A DNA stretch of 64,000 nt from Schistocerca nitens (GCF_023898315.1 NC_064621.1:17296501-17360500); one strand, 5' to 3'; positions 1-10,245 are shown, counted from the stretch's first letter. The notes: a model not told the origin generated them from the sequence alone. Numbers and translations: made by a program.

Positions 1-1497
1 CTTCCCATTAACCAATGTGGCTTCCGGCCTTTCTTCTCCACTGTCGACCAGATCCTTAGCCTTGCCAATCTCCTTTCCCTCCAACTTAACTCCCTTTGCT
101 CTGCTATCTTTGTTTCCCCTGATCTCCAGCATGCCTATGACCGTGTCTGGCATCCCGGGCTCCTCTTCAAACTCCAGACCTACGGTCTCCCCATCAACTT
201 CGTCCATCTCGTTGCTTCCTTCCTCTCCCATCGTCCCTCCTATGTGACTATCTACAATTCCAACTCCCGTACTTTCTATCCCTCTGCCGGCGTGCCTCAA
301 GGCTCTGTCCTTTCGCCTCTACTCTATCTCCTGTACACTGCTGATATGCCCAAACCTCCCCCACCTTTCCATATTCTCCAGTTTGCTGATGGCGCCACCT
401 TCCTAGCCCTTTATCCTACCATTCAACGGTCCCGACATACCCTCCAAACCCACCTTGTCCAATTCACTGCTTGGTGCAACCAGTTGTTCCTCTGTATCAA
501 CCCCTCCAAGACCCATCATAGGCCGCACCACATGCTCTTTCTGTCTCCATGATTTCTACCTCACAATTTATGGCCATCCTATCCACCTCACTCCTACCCT
601 AAAAAATAACTTGGCCTCACCCTCGACCGCCACCTCACCTGGACTCCCCATCTCCTTACCATCGAAAACAAAGCTCACAATAGATTCCGCCTCCTGAAAC
701 TCCTCTCTGGCTGGACGTAGGGTCTGGATCCTTCCACCATCCTTCACACCTACAAAACCTTGACCCACCCCATCCTCTGTTATGCCAGCGTAGCTTGGAT
801 TTCCGCCCCTCCCCGGTTCTACAAAGCTCTCCAAATCCTCAAACACCATGCGCTCCGCCTCACTTTCCGCATCCGCCTTCCATCCCCTACGCACATCCTC
901 TACGGCCTCATCCCCTTCCCCCACCTAGTCCTTTTCCTTGAACACATCCACACACTATATATTGTCCACTGCATTGATCCGCTCACCCCCTTCTGTCTCC
1001 ATTCCTCTCCATCCCCAACCCGTTTCCGTGCCTTTACTGTTGTGTCCCACCCTATCTCCATCTCCACACCTTCTGCCTCATTTCCCAATGCAGCTTCCAC
1101 CATTTACCCCTCCCGGATGATGAGCTTCGCCCTGACATCTGTCCTTCTTACCGACTCTAACCCCTTCTTCCTGCCTTCTCCTCAGGGCTCCCTCTCCTCT
1201 CCTGAGCGGCTTCTGCCTCCTGCTCCCCCTACCTCTCTTGTGCTCCCCTTCAGTGTTTCTGCACTCCCACCTGCCTTCTTTTCCCTCTTCATCTCCTGCC
1301 CCACCAGTCTCCTGCCTCTTAGTGTACCAGCCGACGCCCCTACTCTCTTCATCCCGCCGCCTCCCCTGCTGCCCCTTGCTCTCCCCTCCTTTTCCATCCT
1401 CTCCGATTTCTCCCTCGGCAGGTCCCACCTGGCAGTTTTTTCTTCATCGTGTGTGCTCCAAGTGCGTTTTAAGTGTGATGTTCTGGAGTGTTGTTAA
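1..1497 (+). pseudogene. Broken jockey-type reverse transcriptase
   Basis: Frame 1 is open from the edge to a stop at 550-552. It reads NQCGFRPFFSTVDQILSL, then LQHAYDRVWHPGLL (the usual first catalytic Asp block, here HAYD), then AGVPQGSVLSPLLY, then FADGAT where the family normally has FADDTA. One of the two catalytic aspartates of the active-site box is therefore Gly. A short stretch at about 551-612 continues only in frame 2 (FYLTIYGHPIHLTPTLKNN), then frame 1 resumes (GLTLDRHLTWTPHLL) with an in-frame TAG at 718-720. The C-terminal region contains LCYASVAWIS, typical of jockey-clade ends. It is non-functional and 5'-truncated by the window. Confidence 0.8.
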
Positions 1498-1815
1498 TGC
1501 TGTGGCCTTCTTTTAACCTGCGCATGTGCATTCAGCGTCTTCTTTGTGTTTTAATAATGGCCAAATGTGTTTTTGTAACTTTCTGGTGACTTTTTTATCT
1601 ATCCCCCCATGAACGTGTCCATGTCAGTGTAATTTTACGTCCATTTCTCCCCTTAATATGTTTTATGTTCCCGTCTTTTATCGCCTTATATATGTAACAT
1701 TTTATTCTTGTTTTAGTTGTCATGGCACTGGGCTGAAAAGCGGCGGATTGTGCCGCTGACAGCCCTCCCCAGCCCATATGGTGCAGGGGAATGAAATCAC
1801 AATAAAGGAAAAGAA
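1..1815 (+). mobile_element. Jockey-like LINE, 3' part with 3' UTR
   Basis: A non-LTR retrotransposon enters from the left edge. It comprises a reverse transcriptase region, a long C-terminal region and a 3' UTR. The UTR ends near an AATAAAG at about 1801-1807, after which the sequence changes to Penelope-like coding. The coding part is strikingly pyrimidine-rich on the plus strand, which creates long purine-rich antisense ORFs that are not genes. The 5' end lies outside the window. The clade is inferred from RT motifs and is not tested. Confidence 0.8.
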
Positions 1816-2217
1816 ATCGGCTTAGACATGGGTTGCCCACTAGCTGGTATCTTAGCCGACATCTTTGTGAATGCTTTAGAAGACAATTTTTTCAAGAATA
1901 ATCCTGTGTTGGGTAATATGATTTCTTTCTATGTTCGTTACGTTGATGACATACCCATTATATTTCAAGGGAGTGACCAGGATCTGCAACTAATGTTTCA
2001 TGTTTTTAACAGTTTTCATGAGGAAAAGAATTTCACAAAAGAGATTTTCAAGCGTCTGTTTCAAAAACATGGTTATATTCTTAATGAACGGGTGCTGCTT
2101 CGAAACAAAAATTTTTTGGATGGTTCCAAACCCCTCCTTGCTGTAATGAAATGTAGTCTGGCTGACCAGAAGTTTGTTTTCTTGCCTGTTGATGCTGGTG
2201 ATATGCGCCTTTCCTGA
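1816..2217 (+). pseudogene. Penelope-like reverse transcriptase fragment
   Basis: This frame reads GLDMGCPLAGILADIF, then FYVRYVDDIPIIF. The combination of a G-x-x-MG-x-PL-x-x-x-x-ADIF block with an R-YVDD box about 35 residues later is the Penelope-like element RT signature, in which the block is usually GLPMGSPLSP. The FHEEKNFT segment corresponds to the family's conserved block after the active site. Sequence after about residue 75 (from HGYILNERV) does not resemble Penelope RT to me and may be a junction. No GIY-YIG domain is visible, so this is a scrap of an element, abutting the LINE 3' end at about 1815. Confidence 0.65.
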
Positions 2218-2220
2218 CTT

Positions 2221-2705
2221 GTTGGGATTTTACGTATTTTTGATGTTTGCTGTTCGCGGCTTTCGATGTGTATGTGTTGTTAAATGATTCTGTTATGTTT
2301 TTATTGACCACGACAGATGGTTTCGTTTTACTATAACATTTTGGTTGTTTTCGCTAGTATGTATTTTAGTCTTTAAGTTACCCGAGATTCTCTGGCATAT
2401 CACTAGTGCCCTCTCTCGTTAAATGCGCTCCCTAGCGCAAGCTTCATCTACTTGACACTGGTAAATTGGTTTCATATTTTCTTTTGTACATAGGTGTTTT
2501 AAATGGTTCTGATATGTTTTATTTATTAAGACAGAAGGCTTGAATTAGCACAACTTCTAATAATATTGATGCGCATCGGTATGTATCCATGGGTTGTAAT
2601 GTGCGCGAGTGTCTCGCACATACCACAAGTGCCCTCTCTCATTGAAACTGTCTGCCCTAGGGCTTTCACACCGTGTTCAAGCTACTTCACAGGCCAAGAA
2701 GTACT
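2221..2705. repeat. Imperfect direct repeat, period about 225 bp
   Basis: Two diverged units start near 2280 and 2505. Each begins TTAAATG(A/G)TTCTG(T/A)TATG, has a gacaga(t/a)gg block, and continues to a shared AGTGCCCTCTCTC at about 2406 and 2630. The arrangement directly downstream of the Penelope-like RT fits a pseudo-LTR or terminal repeat of that element, but this is inference. Confidence 0.5.
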
Positions 2706-2970
2706 GATGCTATGACGTGTTCGCACCGACCTTCTCTTCATACTTATGTTGTATAAATGAAGGTGACGTGTTAACTACTGACGACGCCTTTGGCACGATT
2801 GTTTTATGTATCTCCACTGCAGGATGTGATTTTAGTAAGTGAGTAAAAGTTTTTGTGCTTGTAATGCTTTGGTAATTTTACGGTTACTTAAGGAATAAGT
2901 GTATTTCTTTCTCATTTCTGGTGCTAAATTTTTACCAACGAAGGTGTCTTCCTGTTCAGGTGTTTTTAGA
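2706..2970. other. Unassigned DNA before Tc1 copy 1
   Basis: There is no convincing ORF or repeat. It could be the remaining non-coding end of the Penelope-like element or ordinary flank. Confidence 0.4.
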
Positions 2971-4396
2971 TACACTCCTGGAAATTGAAATAAGAACACC
3001 GTGAATTCATTGTCCCAGGAAGGGGAAACTTTATTGACACATTCCTGGGGTCTGATACATCACATGATCACACTGACAGAACCACAGGCACATAAACAGA
3101 GGCAACAGAGCATGCACAATGTCGGCACTAGTACAGTGTATATCCACCTTTCGCAGCAATGCAGGCTGCTATTCTCCCATGGAGACGATCGTAGAGATGC
3201 TGGATGTAGTCCTGTGGAACGGCTTGCCATGCCATTTCCACCTGGCGCCTCAGTTGGACCAGCGTTCGTGCTGGACGTGCAGACCGCGTGAGACGACGCT
3301 TCATCCAGTCCCAAACATGCTCAATGGGGGACAGATCCGGAGATCTTGCTGGTCAGGGTAGTTGACTTACACCTTCTAGAGCACGTTGGGTGGCACGGGA
3401 TACATGAGGACGTGCATTGTCCTGTTGGAACAGCAAGTTCCCTTGCCGGTCTAGAAATGGTAGAACGATGGGTTCGATGACGGTATGGATGTATCGTGCA
3501 CTATTCAGTGTCCCCTCGACGATCACCAGTGGTGTACGGCCAGTGTAGGAGATCGCTCCCCACACCATGATGCCGGGTGTAGGCCCTGTGTGCCTCGGTC
3601 GTATGCAGTCCTGATTGTGGCGCTCACCTGCACGGCGCCAAACACGCATACGACCATCATTGGCACCAAGGCAGAAGCGACTCTCATCGCTGAAGACGAC
3701 ACGTCTCCATTCGTCCCTCCATTCACGCCTGTCACGACACCACTGGAGGCGGGCTGCACGATGTTGGGGCGTGAGCGGAAGACGGCCTAACGATGTGCGG
3801 GACCGTAGCCCAGCTTCATGGAGACGGTTGCGAATGGTCCTCGCCGATACCCCAGGAGCAACAGTGTCCCTAATTTGCTGGGAAGTGGCGGTGCGGTCCC
3901 CTACGGCACTGCGTAGGATCCTACGGTCTTGGCGTGCATCCGTGCGTCGCTGCGGTCCAGTCCCAGGTCGACGGGCACGTGCACCTTCCGCCGACCACTG
4001 GCGACAACATCGATGTACTGTGGAGACCTCACGCCCCACGTGTTGAGCAATTCGGCGGTACGTCCACCCGGCCTCCCGCATGCCCACTATACGCCCTCGC
4101 TCAAAGTCCGTCAACTGCACATACGGGTCACGTCCACGCTGTCGCGGCATGCTACCAGTGTTAAAGACTGCGATGGAGCTCCGTATGCCACGGCAAACTG
4201 GCTGACACTGACGGCGGCGGTGCACAAATGCTGCGCAGCTAGCGCCATTCGACGGCCAACACCGCGGTTCCTGGTGTGTCCGCTGTGCCGTGCGTGTGAT
4301 CATTGCTTGTACAGCCCTCTCGCAGTGTCCGGAGCAAGTATGGTGGGTCTGACACACCGATGTCAATGTGTTCTTTTTTCCATTTCCAGGAGTGTA
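2971..4396 (-). mobile_element. Tc1-like transposon, copy 1 (minus)
   Basis: The element is bounded by TA dinucleotides at 2971-2972 and 4395-4396 (the Tc1/mariner target). Its inverted ends begin CACTCCTGGAAATTGAAA on one side and, on the complementary strand, CACTCCTGGAAATGGAAA on the other, continuing to AAGAACAC in both. Total length is 1426 bp including the TAs, exactly that of copy 2. The transposase lies on the minus strand and carries one nonsense codon. Confidence 0.95.
3128..4150 (-). pseudogene. Tc1-like transposase with one nonsense codon
   Basis: The start ATG is at 4150-4148 (MPRQRGRDPYVQ), aligned with copy 2. The frame spans 341 codons to TAG at 3130-3128. It has the paired-type HTH region (FERGRIVGMREAGWTYRRIA), then FSDESRF with the first catalytic Asp, then FQQDNARPH with the second. 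A TGG-to-TGA change at 3355-3353 stops translation in the conserved LPWPARSPDLSPIE block, just before the third catalytic residue. Length and frame are otherwise unchanged, so this looks like a recent single-hit pseudogene. The frame is also open upstream of the ATG into the terminal sequence, but the conserved protein starts at MPRQ. Confidence 0.93.
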
Positions 4397-4575
4397 TATC
4401 GAAACCATGGTTAAGGATTTTAATAAATCTTTATCTTGCAACTATTTGGCTGTTATCATTTACCGTGTAGTGTTCAACAGTTGCTGTTTCAGCCATGTTT
4501 AAAATCTTGAAACGTAACAATGATTTGAGTGCCTCTTTTTCAATACTTTATGCCAGTACACGCGTTGCCGTTTGT

Positions 4576-4808
4576 TGGTTGGTTGGTTTTGGGGAAGGAG
4601 ACCAGACAGCGAGGTCATCGGTCTCATCGGATTAGGGAAGGACGGGGAAGGAAGTCGGCCGTGCCCTTTGAAAGGAACCATCCCGGCATTTGCCTGGAGC
4701 GATTTAGGGAAATCACGGAAAACCTAAATCAGGATGGCCGGACGCGGGATTGAACCGTCGTCCTCCCGAATGCGAGTCCAGTGTCCAACCACTGCGCCAC
4801 CTCGCTCG
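4576..4808 (-). mobile_element. tRNA-headed SINE, family C
   Basis: A perfect 12-bp target-site duplication (GTTGCCGTTTGT) lies at 4564-4575 and 4809-4820. On the minus strand the head starts near CGAGCGAGGTGGCGCAGTGG (box A-like) and has box B GGTTCAATCC, then a body ending GGGGAAGGAGACC-like near a GGTT-rich tail. It is a pol III SINE by structure. A stem-loop at 4598-4625 (GAGACC/GGTCTC, minus-strand loop GATGACCTCGCTGTCT) is shared in form with families A and B. Confidence 0.88.
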
Positions 4809-4925
4809 GTTGCCGTTTGTAAACAATACTACACAAACTATTATAATCGATAGAATACGCGCATTTCTTATGCCGTATGTAAACAGTTCACATTTCTAGT
4901 CGCTGGCGGCGCTGCTATCGGAAAA

Positions 4926-4927
<2 letters not shown>

Positions 4928-4969
<42 letters not shown>

Positions 4970-4994
4970 GAGAGAGAGAGAGAGAGAGAGAGAG
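4928..4994. repeat. (GA)n microsatellite
   Basis: About 67 bp of GA dinucleotides with one TTG interruption near 4968-4970. It creates low-complexity Leu-Ser antisense ORFs that should be ignored. Confidence 0.97.
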
Positions 4995-5796
4995 TTGGAG
5001 TGTCTAAAATTTGTGTGTTAGCCGATGCTATTCTTGAGAACGGCGTGTACCATGATATATTTTTATTGTGTTCCAAAACGAACTTCTGATATGTTGCGGT
5101 GTCTAATTTGGGCACTGCAACGACGGATCACAGCAAAGATCATAACGAATCGGAAAAAGTTTCTTGCTTTGGTGATGATTTCTGTATCACAACGAATACG
5201 ATTATTCAGAAGCAGACGGTTCTTATTTATATCAATTGAACGCACACACCTATCCAGAGTATTTTTAAGGGAAAAGTGGAAACATTAGGCCTAGTTACCG
5301 AACATTCTGTATCCGAAGTGTCTACATCGCAATTTATTTGTATCCCTGACAACTACACCTTATTTAAGAGTAATCAGTTGCTAAAAAAATTAAAAATAGA
5401 AAGAACACTAAAAGCGAAGAACAGGCATCTACCAATACGTGCAGAATTACAAGTAGTTAACGACGGAAACCCGCAGAGGCGAACGACGGCTGATCGAAAT
5501 ACTTGCAGTAACGTCTCACTATTGCGATGTTCGCGCAGATACTGCTGGAAGGAGCGTCCGCATCTTCCTACCACATGAAAATTACGGAGCGTACCTCTTT
5601 AACATTCCGAGGTGACTTCCGTACTACAGGCGCTAGCCAGACCAGCGCTAGGTAGGGCGTTTTTTCTCGGACTGTGTTCTGCCGCCGGTCTGCCAACAAA
5701 GAGGGTTCCCTGGTTCCAGGTCCGCTGTAAGCATGATGTGCCTTCGTCAATTCTGCAGTTCACAGTCGTTACGTACGGGAAGTCACTAATAACCCT

Positions 5797-5940
5797 CCCC
5801 TAGACTCAGAACTACTTAAACCTGACTAACCTAAGGACATCACACATATCCATGCCCGAGGCAGGATTCGAACCTGCGACCGTAGCAGGAGCTCGGTTCC
5901 AGACTGAAGCGCCTAGAACCGCTCCACCACAGCGGCCGGC
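5797..5940 (-). mobile_element. tRNA-headed SINE, family A, 3'-truncated
   Basis: Minus-strand copy with box B GGTTCGAATCC (complement at about 5866-5876) and the GCCGGCCGC 5' end at 5940. It stops at the CCCCTAG boundary near 5797 and lacks the usual stem-loop and CATTTGAACC tail. The A-box region is mutated (reads TGGTGGAGCGGTT). No duplication is obvious, so it is probably older. Confidence 0.85.
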
Positions 5941-7400
5941 TGAGGTTAGGTGTCGATTTTGCGTGAGCCCTCCTCTACACTGTAGTAGAATAAATGGCAG
6001 GAGTCAAGTTACGTTACCTGTCTAAAAGGGACGCCTTTTAACTTTCTATTCAAGACAGCCTTTATGACCACTCCCTTTCGTCGCTCTTGACGACATTTAA
6101 TTCTGCATTTGTCATTGTATTAACTAGTGTAATAAGTATGATAGCTCACGTTTCGGTCTGTAGTGGGTGGTTGTTTCGTTTCGATCCACGACGGAATTGT
6201 GTCTGGTTGCTAGGGGAACTGTCCTGAGAGATACGACACGACACGACACGACCCAGTCCCTGCCGATCACGTACGTCGCCTCTTCCACACGCCGCTAAGT
6301 GCCGAGTTGGAGCCGACACGGCAGATCGCAAACGCGTTAGATACCGCTGAGACATACGGAACGTCTGAGAACGGTAACTGTTAGCTCCACGTAGAAGACG
6401 TGAATATTGTGTCTCTAAAAGACTCCTTGCTCAATGGGACAATATAACTTTTCTATTAATATTAAGGAAAATAAATCTGAATATTTACTAATTTTTTGCC
6501 CATGATCTCAACTGGCCTGAAGGGTTGAACAGTTGCATACAAACGACATAATACTGTTCAAACACGCTTGTTATCGTCTTAGTACTTTCTTCCTACGTTT
6601 TCTGGGGGTTGCCTATTTCGTGTAAATACTCCGTACGCTCTTTCTTGTTCAACACCCATGATTTCTGTTGTGCTGCAGACATTTTATTCTCGGTGCTTCA
6701 TTCCATCCCTCGTGTAAGAACAATACGGTGTTGCCAATCTTAGCTGATTCGCAACTATAGAGAATAAAACGAGTTGTTCATCCGCACAACATATTCGTCT
6801 TGCTTCCATGTAATGTACTTAACGCAAAAGCACATGGAGAGAGCTTACAAAGAGAACTATCTACTAATTTTAGCTTTTGTGTGTTACTGGTTGCTACCGG
6901 ACACAGTCTGGTTTAACGGAAAAAAAAAGAAAAAAGAAAGCATACGTTTCTAATATGCGTGGGAATTGGATATACGTCATAATCCCCTTCTCCACCCTGT
7001 CTCTCTTCATCGACTGCTGCCTCTCTCACATTTCTCTCACTTTCTCTCTCTCACACTCTCTCTCTAACTTCTGCATCCATAAAAGTTTATTTCATGACGT
7101 GTACAAATCTGACGAAAATCGGAAGAACATTTCGAGATGTTCGGTGATAACATTTCTTCTTTATATATTACTACTTATTTATATATTACAGGTATTAAAA
7201 GCAGGAATATAAAAAGACGCACATGTTTGAGTACCGCATTGTGTAAAAGTTTCGAAGCAACCGTTGAGGAACTTTCTGACCAAAGGAACATTTACATTTT
7301 TATTATTTTTGTTTGTTTTTATTTCTTTTTTATTAAAAATTCTTAAAGGATTGTATATATTTACATGTTTTTATTCTGACGAGTTAAATGTAAATTATAA
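5941..7400. other. Unassigned AT-rich DNA with simple repeats
   Basis: I see no supported gene. There is a short ACACG array (about 6232-6252), a purine-rich run near 6920-6938 and a CT-rich run at 7000-7065. The 69 to 111 codon ORFs here are low complexity and unconvincing. Confidence 0.5.
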
Positions 7401-8826
7401 TACACTACTGGAAATGGAAAAAAGAACACATTGACACCGGTGTGTTAGACCCACCATACTTGCTCCTGACACTGCGAGAGGGCTGTACAAGCAATGATCA
7501 CACGCACGGCACAGCGGACACACCAGGAACCGCGGTGTTGGCCGTCGAATGGCGCTAGCTGCGCAGCATTTGTGCACCGCCGCCGTCAGTGTCAGCCAGT
7601 TTGCCGTGGCATACGGAGCTCCATCGCAGGCTTTAACACTGGTAGCATGCCGCGACAGCGTGGACGTGACCCGTATGTGCAGTTGACGGACTTTGAGCGA
7701 GGGCGTATAGTGGGCATGCGGGAGGCCGGGTGGACGTACCGCCGAATTGCTCAACACGTGGGGCGTGAGGTCTCCACAGTACATCGATGTTGTCGCCAGT
7801 GGTCGGCGGAAGGTGCACGTGCCCGTCGACCTGGGACTGGACCGCAGCGACGCACGGATGCACGCCAAGACCGTAGGATCCTACGCAGTGCCGTAGGGGA
7901 CCGCACCGCCACTTCCCAGCAAATTAGGGACACTGTTGCTCCTGGGGTATCGGCGAGGACCATTCGCAACCGTCTCCATGAAGCTGCGCTACGGTCCCGC
8001 ACACCGTTAGGCCGTCTTCCGCTCACGCCCCAACATCGTGCAGCCCGCCTCCAGTGGTGTCGCGACAGGCGTGAATGGAGGGACGAATGGAGACGTGTCA
8101 TCTTCAGCGATGAGAGTCGCTTCTGCCTTGTTGCCAATGATGGTCGTATGCGTGTTTGGCGCCGTGCAGGTGAGCGCCACAATCAGGACTGCATACGACC
8201 GAGGCACACAGGGCCAACACCCGGCATCATGGTGTGGGGAGCGATCTCCTACACTGGCCGTACACCACTGGTGATCGTCGAGGGGACACTGAATAGTGCA
8301 CGGTACATCCAAACCGTCATCGAACCCATCGTTCTACCATTCCTAGACCGGCAAGGGAACTTGCTGTTACAACAGGACAATGCACGTCCGCATGTATCCC
8401 GTGCCACCCAACGTGCTCTAGAAGGTGAAAGTCAACTACCCTGGCCAGCAAGATCTCCGGATCTGTCCCCCATTGAGCATGTTTGGGACTGGATGAAGCG
8501 TCGTCTCACGCGGTGTGCACGTCCAGCACGAACGCTGGTCCAACTGAGGCGCCAGGTGGAAATGGCATGGCAAGCCGTTCCACAGGACTACATCCAGCAT
8601 CTCTACGATCGTCTCCATGGGAGAATAGCAGCCTGCATTGCCGCGAAAGGTGGATATACATTGTACTAGTGCCGACATTGTGCATGCTCTGTTGCCTGTG
8701 TCTATGTGCCTGTGGTTCTGTCAGTGTGATCATGTGATGTATCTGACCCCAGGAATGTGTCAATAAAGTTTCCCCTTCCTGGGACAATGAATTCACGGTG
8801 TTCTTATTTCAATTTCCAGGAGTGTA
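7401..8826 (+). mobile_element. Tc1-like transposon, copy 2 (intact)
   Basis: TA at 7401-7402 and 8825-8826. The left end reads CACTACTGGAAATGGAAA and the right end on the complement reads CACTCCTGGAAATTGAAA, so the left inverted repeat has one substitution (C to A at its fifth base). It is 1426 bp long including TAs and encodes a full-length transposase with a short 3' UTR containing AATAAAG at about 8762. This is the best-preserved copy of the family in the window. Confidence 0.96.
7647..8669 (+). CDS. Tc1/mariner-superfamily transposase, intact
   Basis: 340 residues, starting MPRQRGRDPYVQLTDFERG. The open frame runs further upstream to 7494, but the upstream stretch has no recognisable domain and MPRQ is the start that fits the family. 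Residues about 10-60 form the first helix-turn-helix (GRIVGMREAGWTYRRIAQHV) and residues about 60-125 the second (ARTIRNRLHEAALRSRT). The catalytic triad is visible: D in IFSDESRF, D in LLQQDNARPH, and E in SPDLSPIEHVWDWMKRR. By direct codon count there are 32 residues between the second D and the E, against 34 in Tc1 itself. The C-terminus ends AAKGGYTLY. It would cut and paste the flanking element at TA sites in the nucleus. No frameshift or stop is seen, so it may encode an active enzyme. Confidence 0.93.
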   Translation: MPRQRGRDPYVQLTDFERGRIVGMREAGWTYRRIAQHVGREVSTVHRCCRQWSAEGARARRPGTGPQRRTDARQDRRILRSAVGDRTATSQQIRDTVAPGVSARTIRNRLHEAALRSRTPLGRLPLTPQHRAARLQWCRDRREWRDEWRRVIFSDESRFCLVANDGRMRVWRRAGERHNQDCIRPRHTGPTPGIMVWGAISYTGRTPLVIVEGTLNSARYIQTVIEPIVLPFLDRQGNLLLQQDNARPHVSRATQRALEGESQLPWPARSPDLSPIEHVWDWMKRRLTRCARPARTLVQLRRQVEMAWQAVPQDYIQHLYDRLHGRIAACIAAKGGYTLY

Positions 8827-9019
8827 TAACACAGTAGCAATAACAGTTGTGTAAAGTGATTCAATTTTATTCAAAATATTTTTTTAATTTCTGCAAATGT
8901 GGAATAGCGACATGCGACTGTAAGAGTCAACGCTCTGACTCGCTCAGAAACAGCCTTTGAGTATAGCAATGTTAGTCTTCTGTGGATAACTGACATTGTC
9001 TTGTAAAGTAATATTAAAC
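8827..9019. repeat. Flank homologous to 15.3-15.5 kb
   Basis: This stretch aligns, at roughly 65-75 percent by eye, with about 15310-15520. The best stretch is CAATGTTAGTCTTCTG...ACATTGTCTTGTAA against TAATGTTAATCTTATG...GCATTGTCTCGTAA. Together with 10258-10400 it forms the filled-site counterpart of a paralogous segment that lacks the LINE. Confidence 0.55.
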
Positions 9020-9170
9020 GAGGAAGTCTTTGTATTGGGCTACATAATGAAATTCAAATTCTAAAGATGGCAGGGGTAAAATACAGGGAGCGAAAGGGTA
9101 TTTACAATTTGTACAGAAACCAGTTTGCAGAGTCGAGGGGCATGAAAGGGAAGCAGCGGTTGGGAAGTGT

Positions 9171-10240
9171 GTGAGACAGGTTTGTAGCCTGTCCCCGATG
9201 TTATTCAAGGAAACAAAAGAAAAATTCGGAGTAGGTTTTAAAATCCATGGAGAAGAAGTAAAAATGTTGAGGTTCGCCGATGACATTGTAATTCTGACAG
9301 AGACAGCAAAGGACTTGGAAGAGCAATTGAACGGAATGGACAGTGTCTTGAAAGGAGGAAATAAGATGAACATCAACAAAAGCAAAACGAGAATAATGGA
9401 ATGTAGTTGAATTAAGTCGGGTGATGCTGAGGGAATTAGTTTAGGAAATGAGACACTTAAAGTAGTAAAGGAGTTTTGCTATTTGGGGAGCAAAATAACT
9501 GATAATGGTCGAAGTAGAGAGGATATAAAATGTAGACTGGCAATGGCAAGGAAAGCCTTTCTGAAGAAGAGAAATTTCTTAACATCGAGTATAGATTTAA
9601 GTGTCAGGAAGTCGTTTCTGAAAGTATTTGTATGGAGTGTATGGAAGTGAAACATGGACGATAAATAGTTTAGACAAGAAGAGAATAGAAGCTTTCGAAA
9701 TGTGGTGCTACAGAAGAATGCTGAAGATTAGATGGGCAGATCACATAATTAATGTGGAGGTACTGAATAGGATTGAAGAGAGGAGACGTTTGTGGCACAA
9801 CTTGACTAGAAGAAGGGATCGGTTGGTAGGACATGTTCTGAGGCATCAAGGGATCACAAATTTAGCATTGGAGGGCAGCGTGGTGGGTAAAAATCGTAGA
9901 GGGAGACCAAGAGATGAATACACTAAGCAGATTCAGAAGGATGTAGGTTGCAGTAAGTACTGGGAGATGAAAAAAATGGTTCACATGGCTCTGAGCGCTA
10001 TGCCACTTAACTTCTGAGTTCATCAGTCGCCTAGAACTTAGAACTAATTAAACCTAACCAACCTAAGGACATCACACACATCCATTCCCGAGGCAGGATT
10101 CGAACCTGCGACCGTAGCGTTCGCTCGGCTCCAGACTGTAGCGCCCAGAACCGCACGGACTGGGAGATGAAGAAGCTTACACAGGATAGAGTCGCATGGA
10201 GAGCTGCATCAAACCAGTCTCAGGACTGAAGACAACAGCG
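9171..10240 (+). pseudogene. RTE-type reverse transcriptase C-terminal relic
   Basis: It reads VRQVCSLSPMLFKETKEKFG, where the family has VRQGCSLSPMLF, then LRFADDIVILTETAKDLEEQ, which holds the intact FADD active-site box. A stop at 9408-9410 replaces the NQ of ECNQIKSG, and the frame then continues (IKSGDAEGISLGNETLKVV). Near 9628 the frame shifts by one and reads YGSETWTINSLDKKRIEAFE, then HVLRHQGITNLALEGSV, then NRRGRPRDEYTKQIQKD. A SINE is inserted at 9972, and the end of the protein (KLTQDRVAWRAASNQSQD) resumes after it at about 10172. There are several independent inactivating lesions. Confidence 0.85.
9972..10158 (-). mobile_element. tRNA-headed SINE, family A, inside the RTE relic
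   Basis: Perfect 13-bp target-site duplication ACTGGGAGATGAA at 9959-9971 and 10159-10171, splitting the LINE coding sequence. The minus strand shows box B GGTTCGAATCC, TCCTTAGGTTGGTTAGG and the tail AGAGCCATGTGAACCATTTT. The tRNA-like 5' end is short (starts near GTGCGGTTCTGGGCGC), so box A is largely missing. Confidence 0.92.
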
Positions 10241-10245
10241 ACAAC

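Larger units (their letters stand above)
9020..10245 (+). mobile_element. RTE-type LINE relic, 5'-truncated
   Basis: Remnant of the same LINE family that is intact at the right end of the window. It starts within the RT domain and ends at CAGTCTCAGGACTGAAGAC followed by an AACAGCGACAACAA tail, the trinucleotide-like end also seen near 56705. The 5' boundary near 9020 is estimated from a paralogous site that lacks the insertion. A SINE interrupts it at 9972-10158. Confidence 0.82.

Noticed and set aside
1078-1428. Purine-rich minus-strand ORFs of 71-116 codons
   Set aside because: Gly/Arg/Glu-rich readings of the pyrimidine-rich LINE strand.
4928-4994. Regulatory GAGA-factor binding array
   Set aside because: It is a plain microsatellite; no promoter feature nearby supports a regulatory call.
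7395-7868. Long antisense ORFs across each Tc1 copy (for example MACIRASLRS...)
   Set aside because: They recur identically in all three copies as shadows of the transposase frame and lack any domain.
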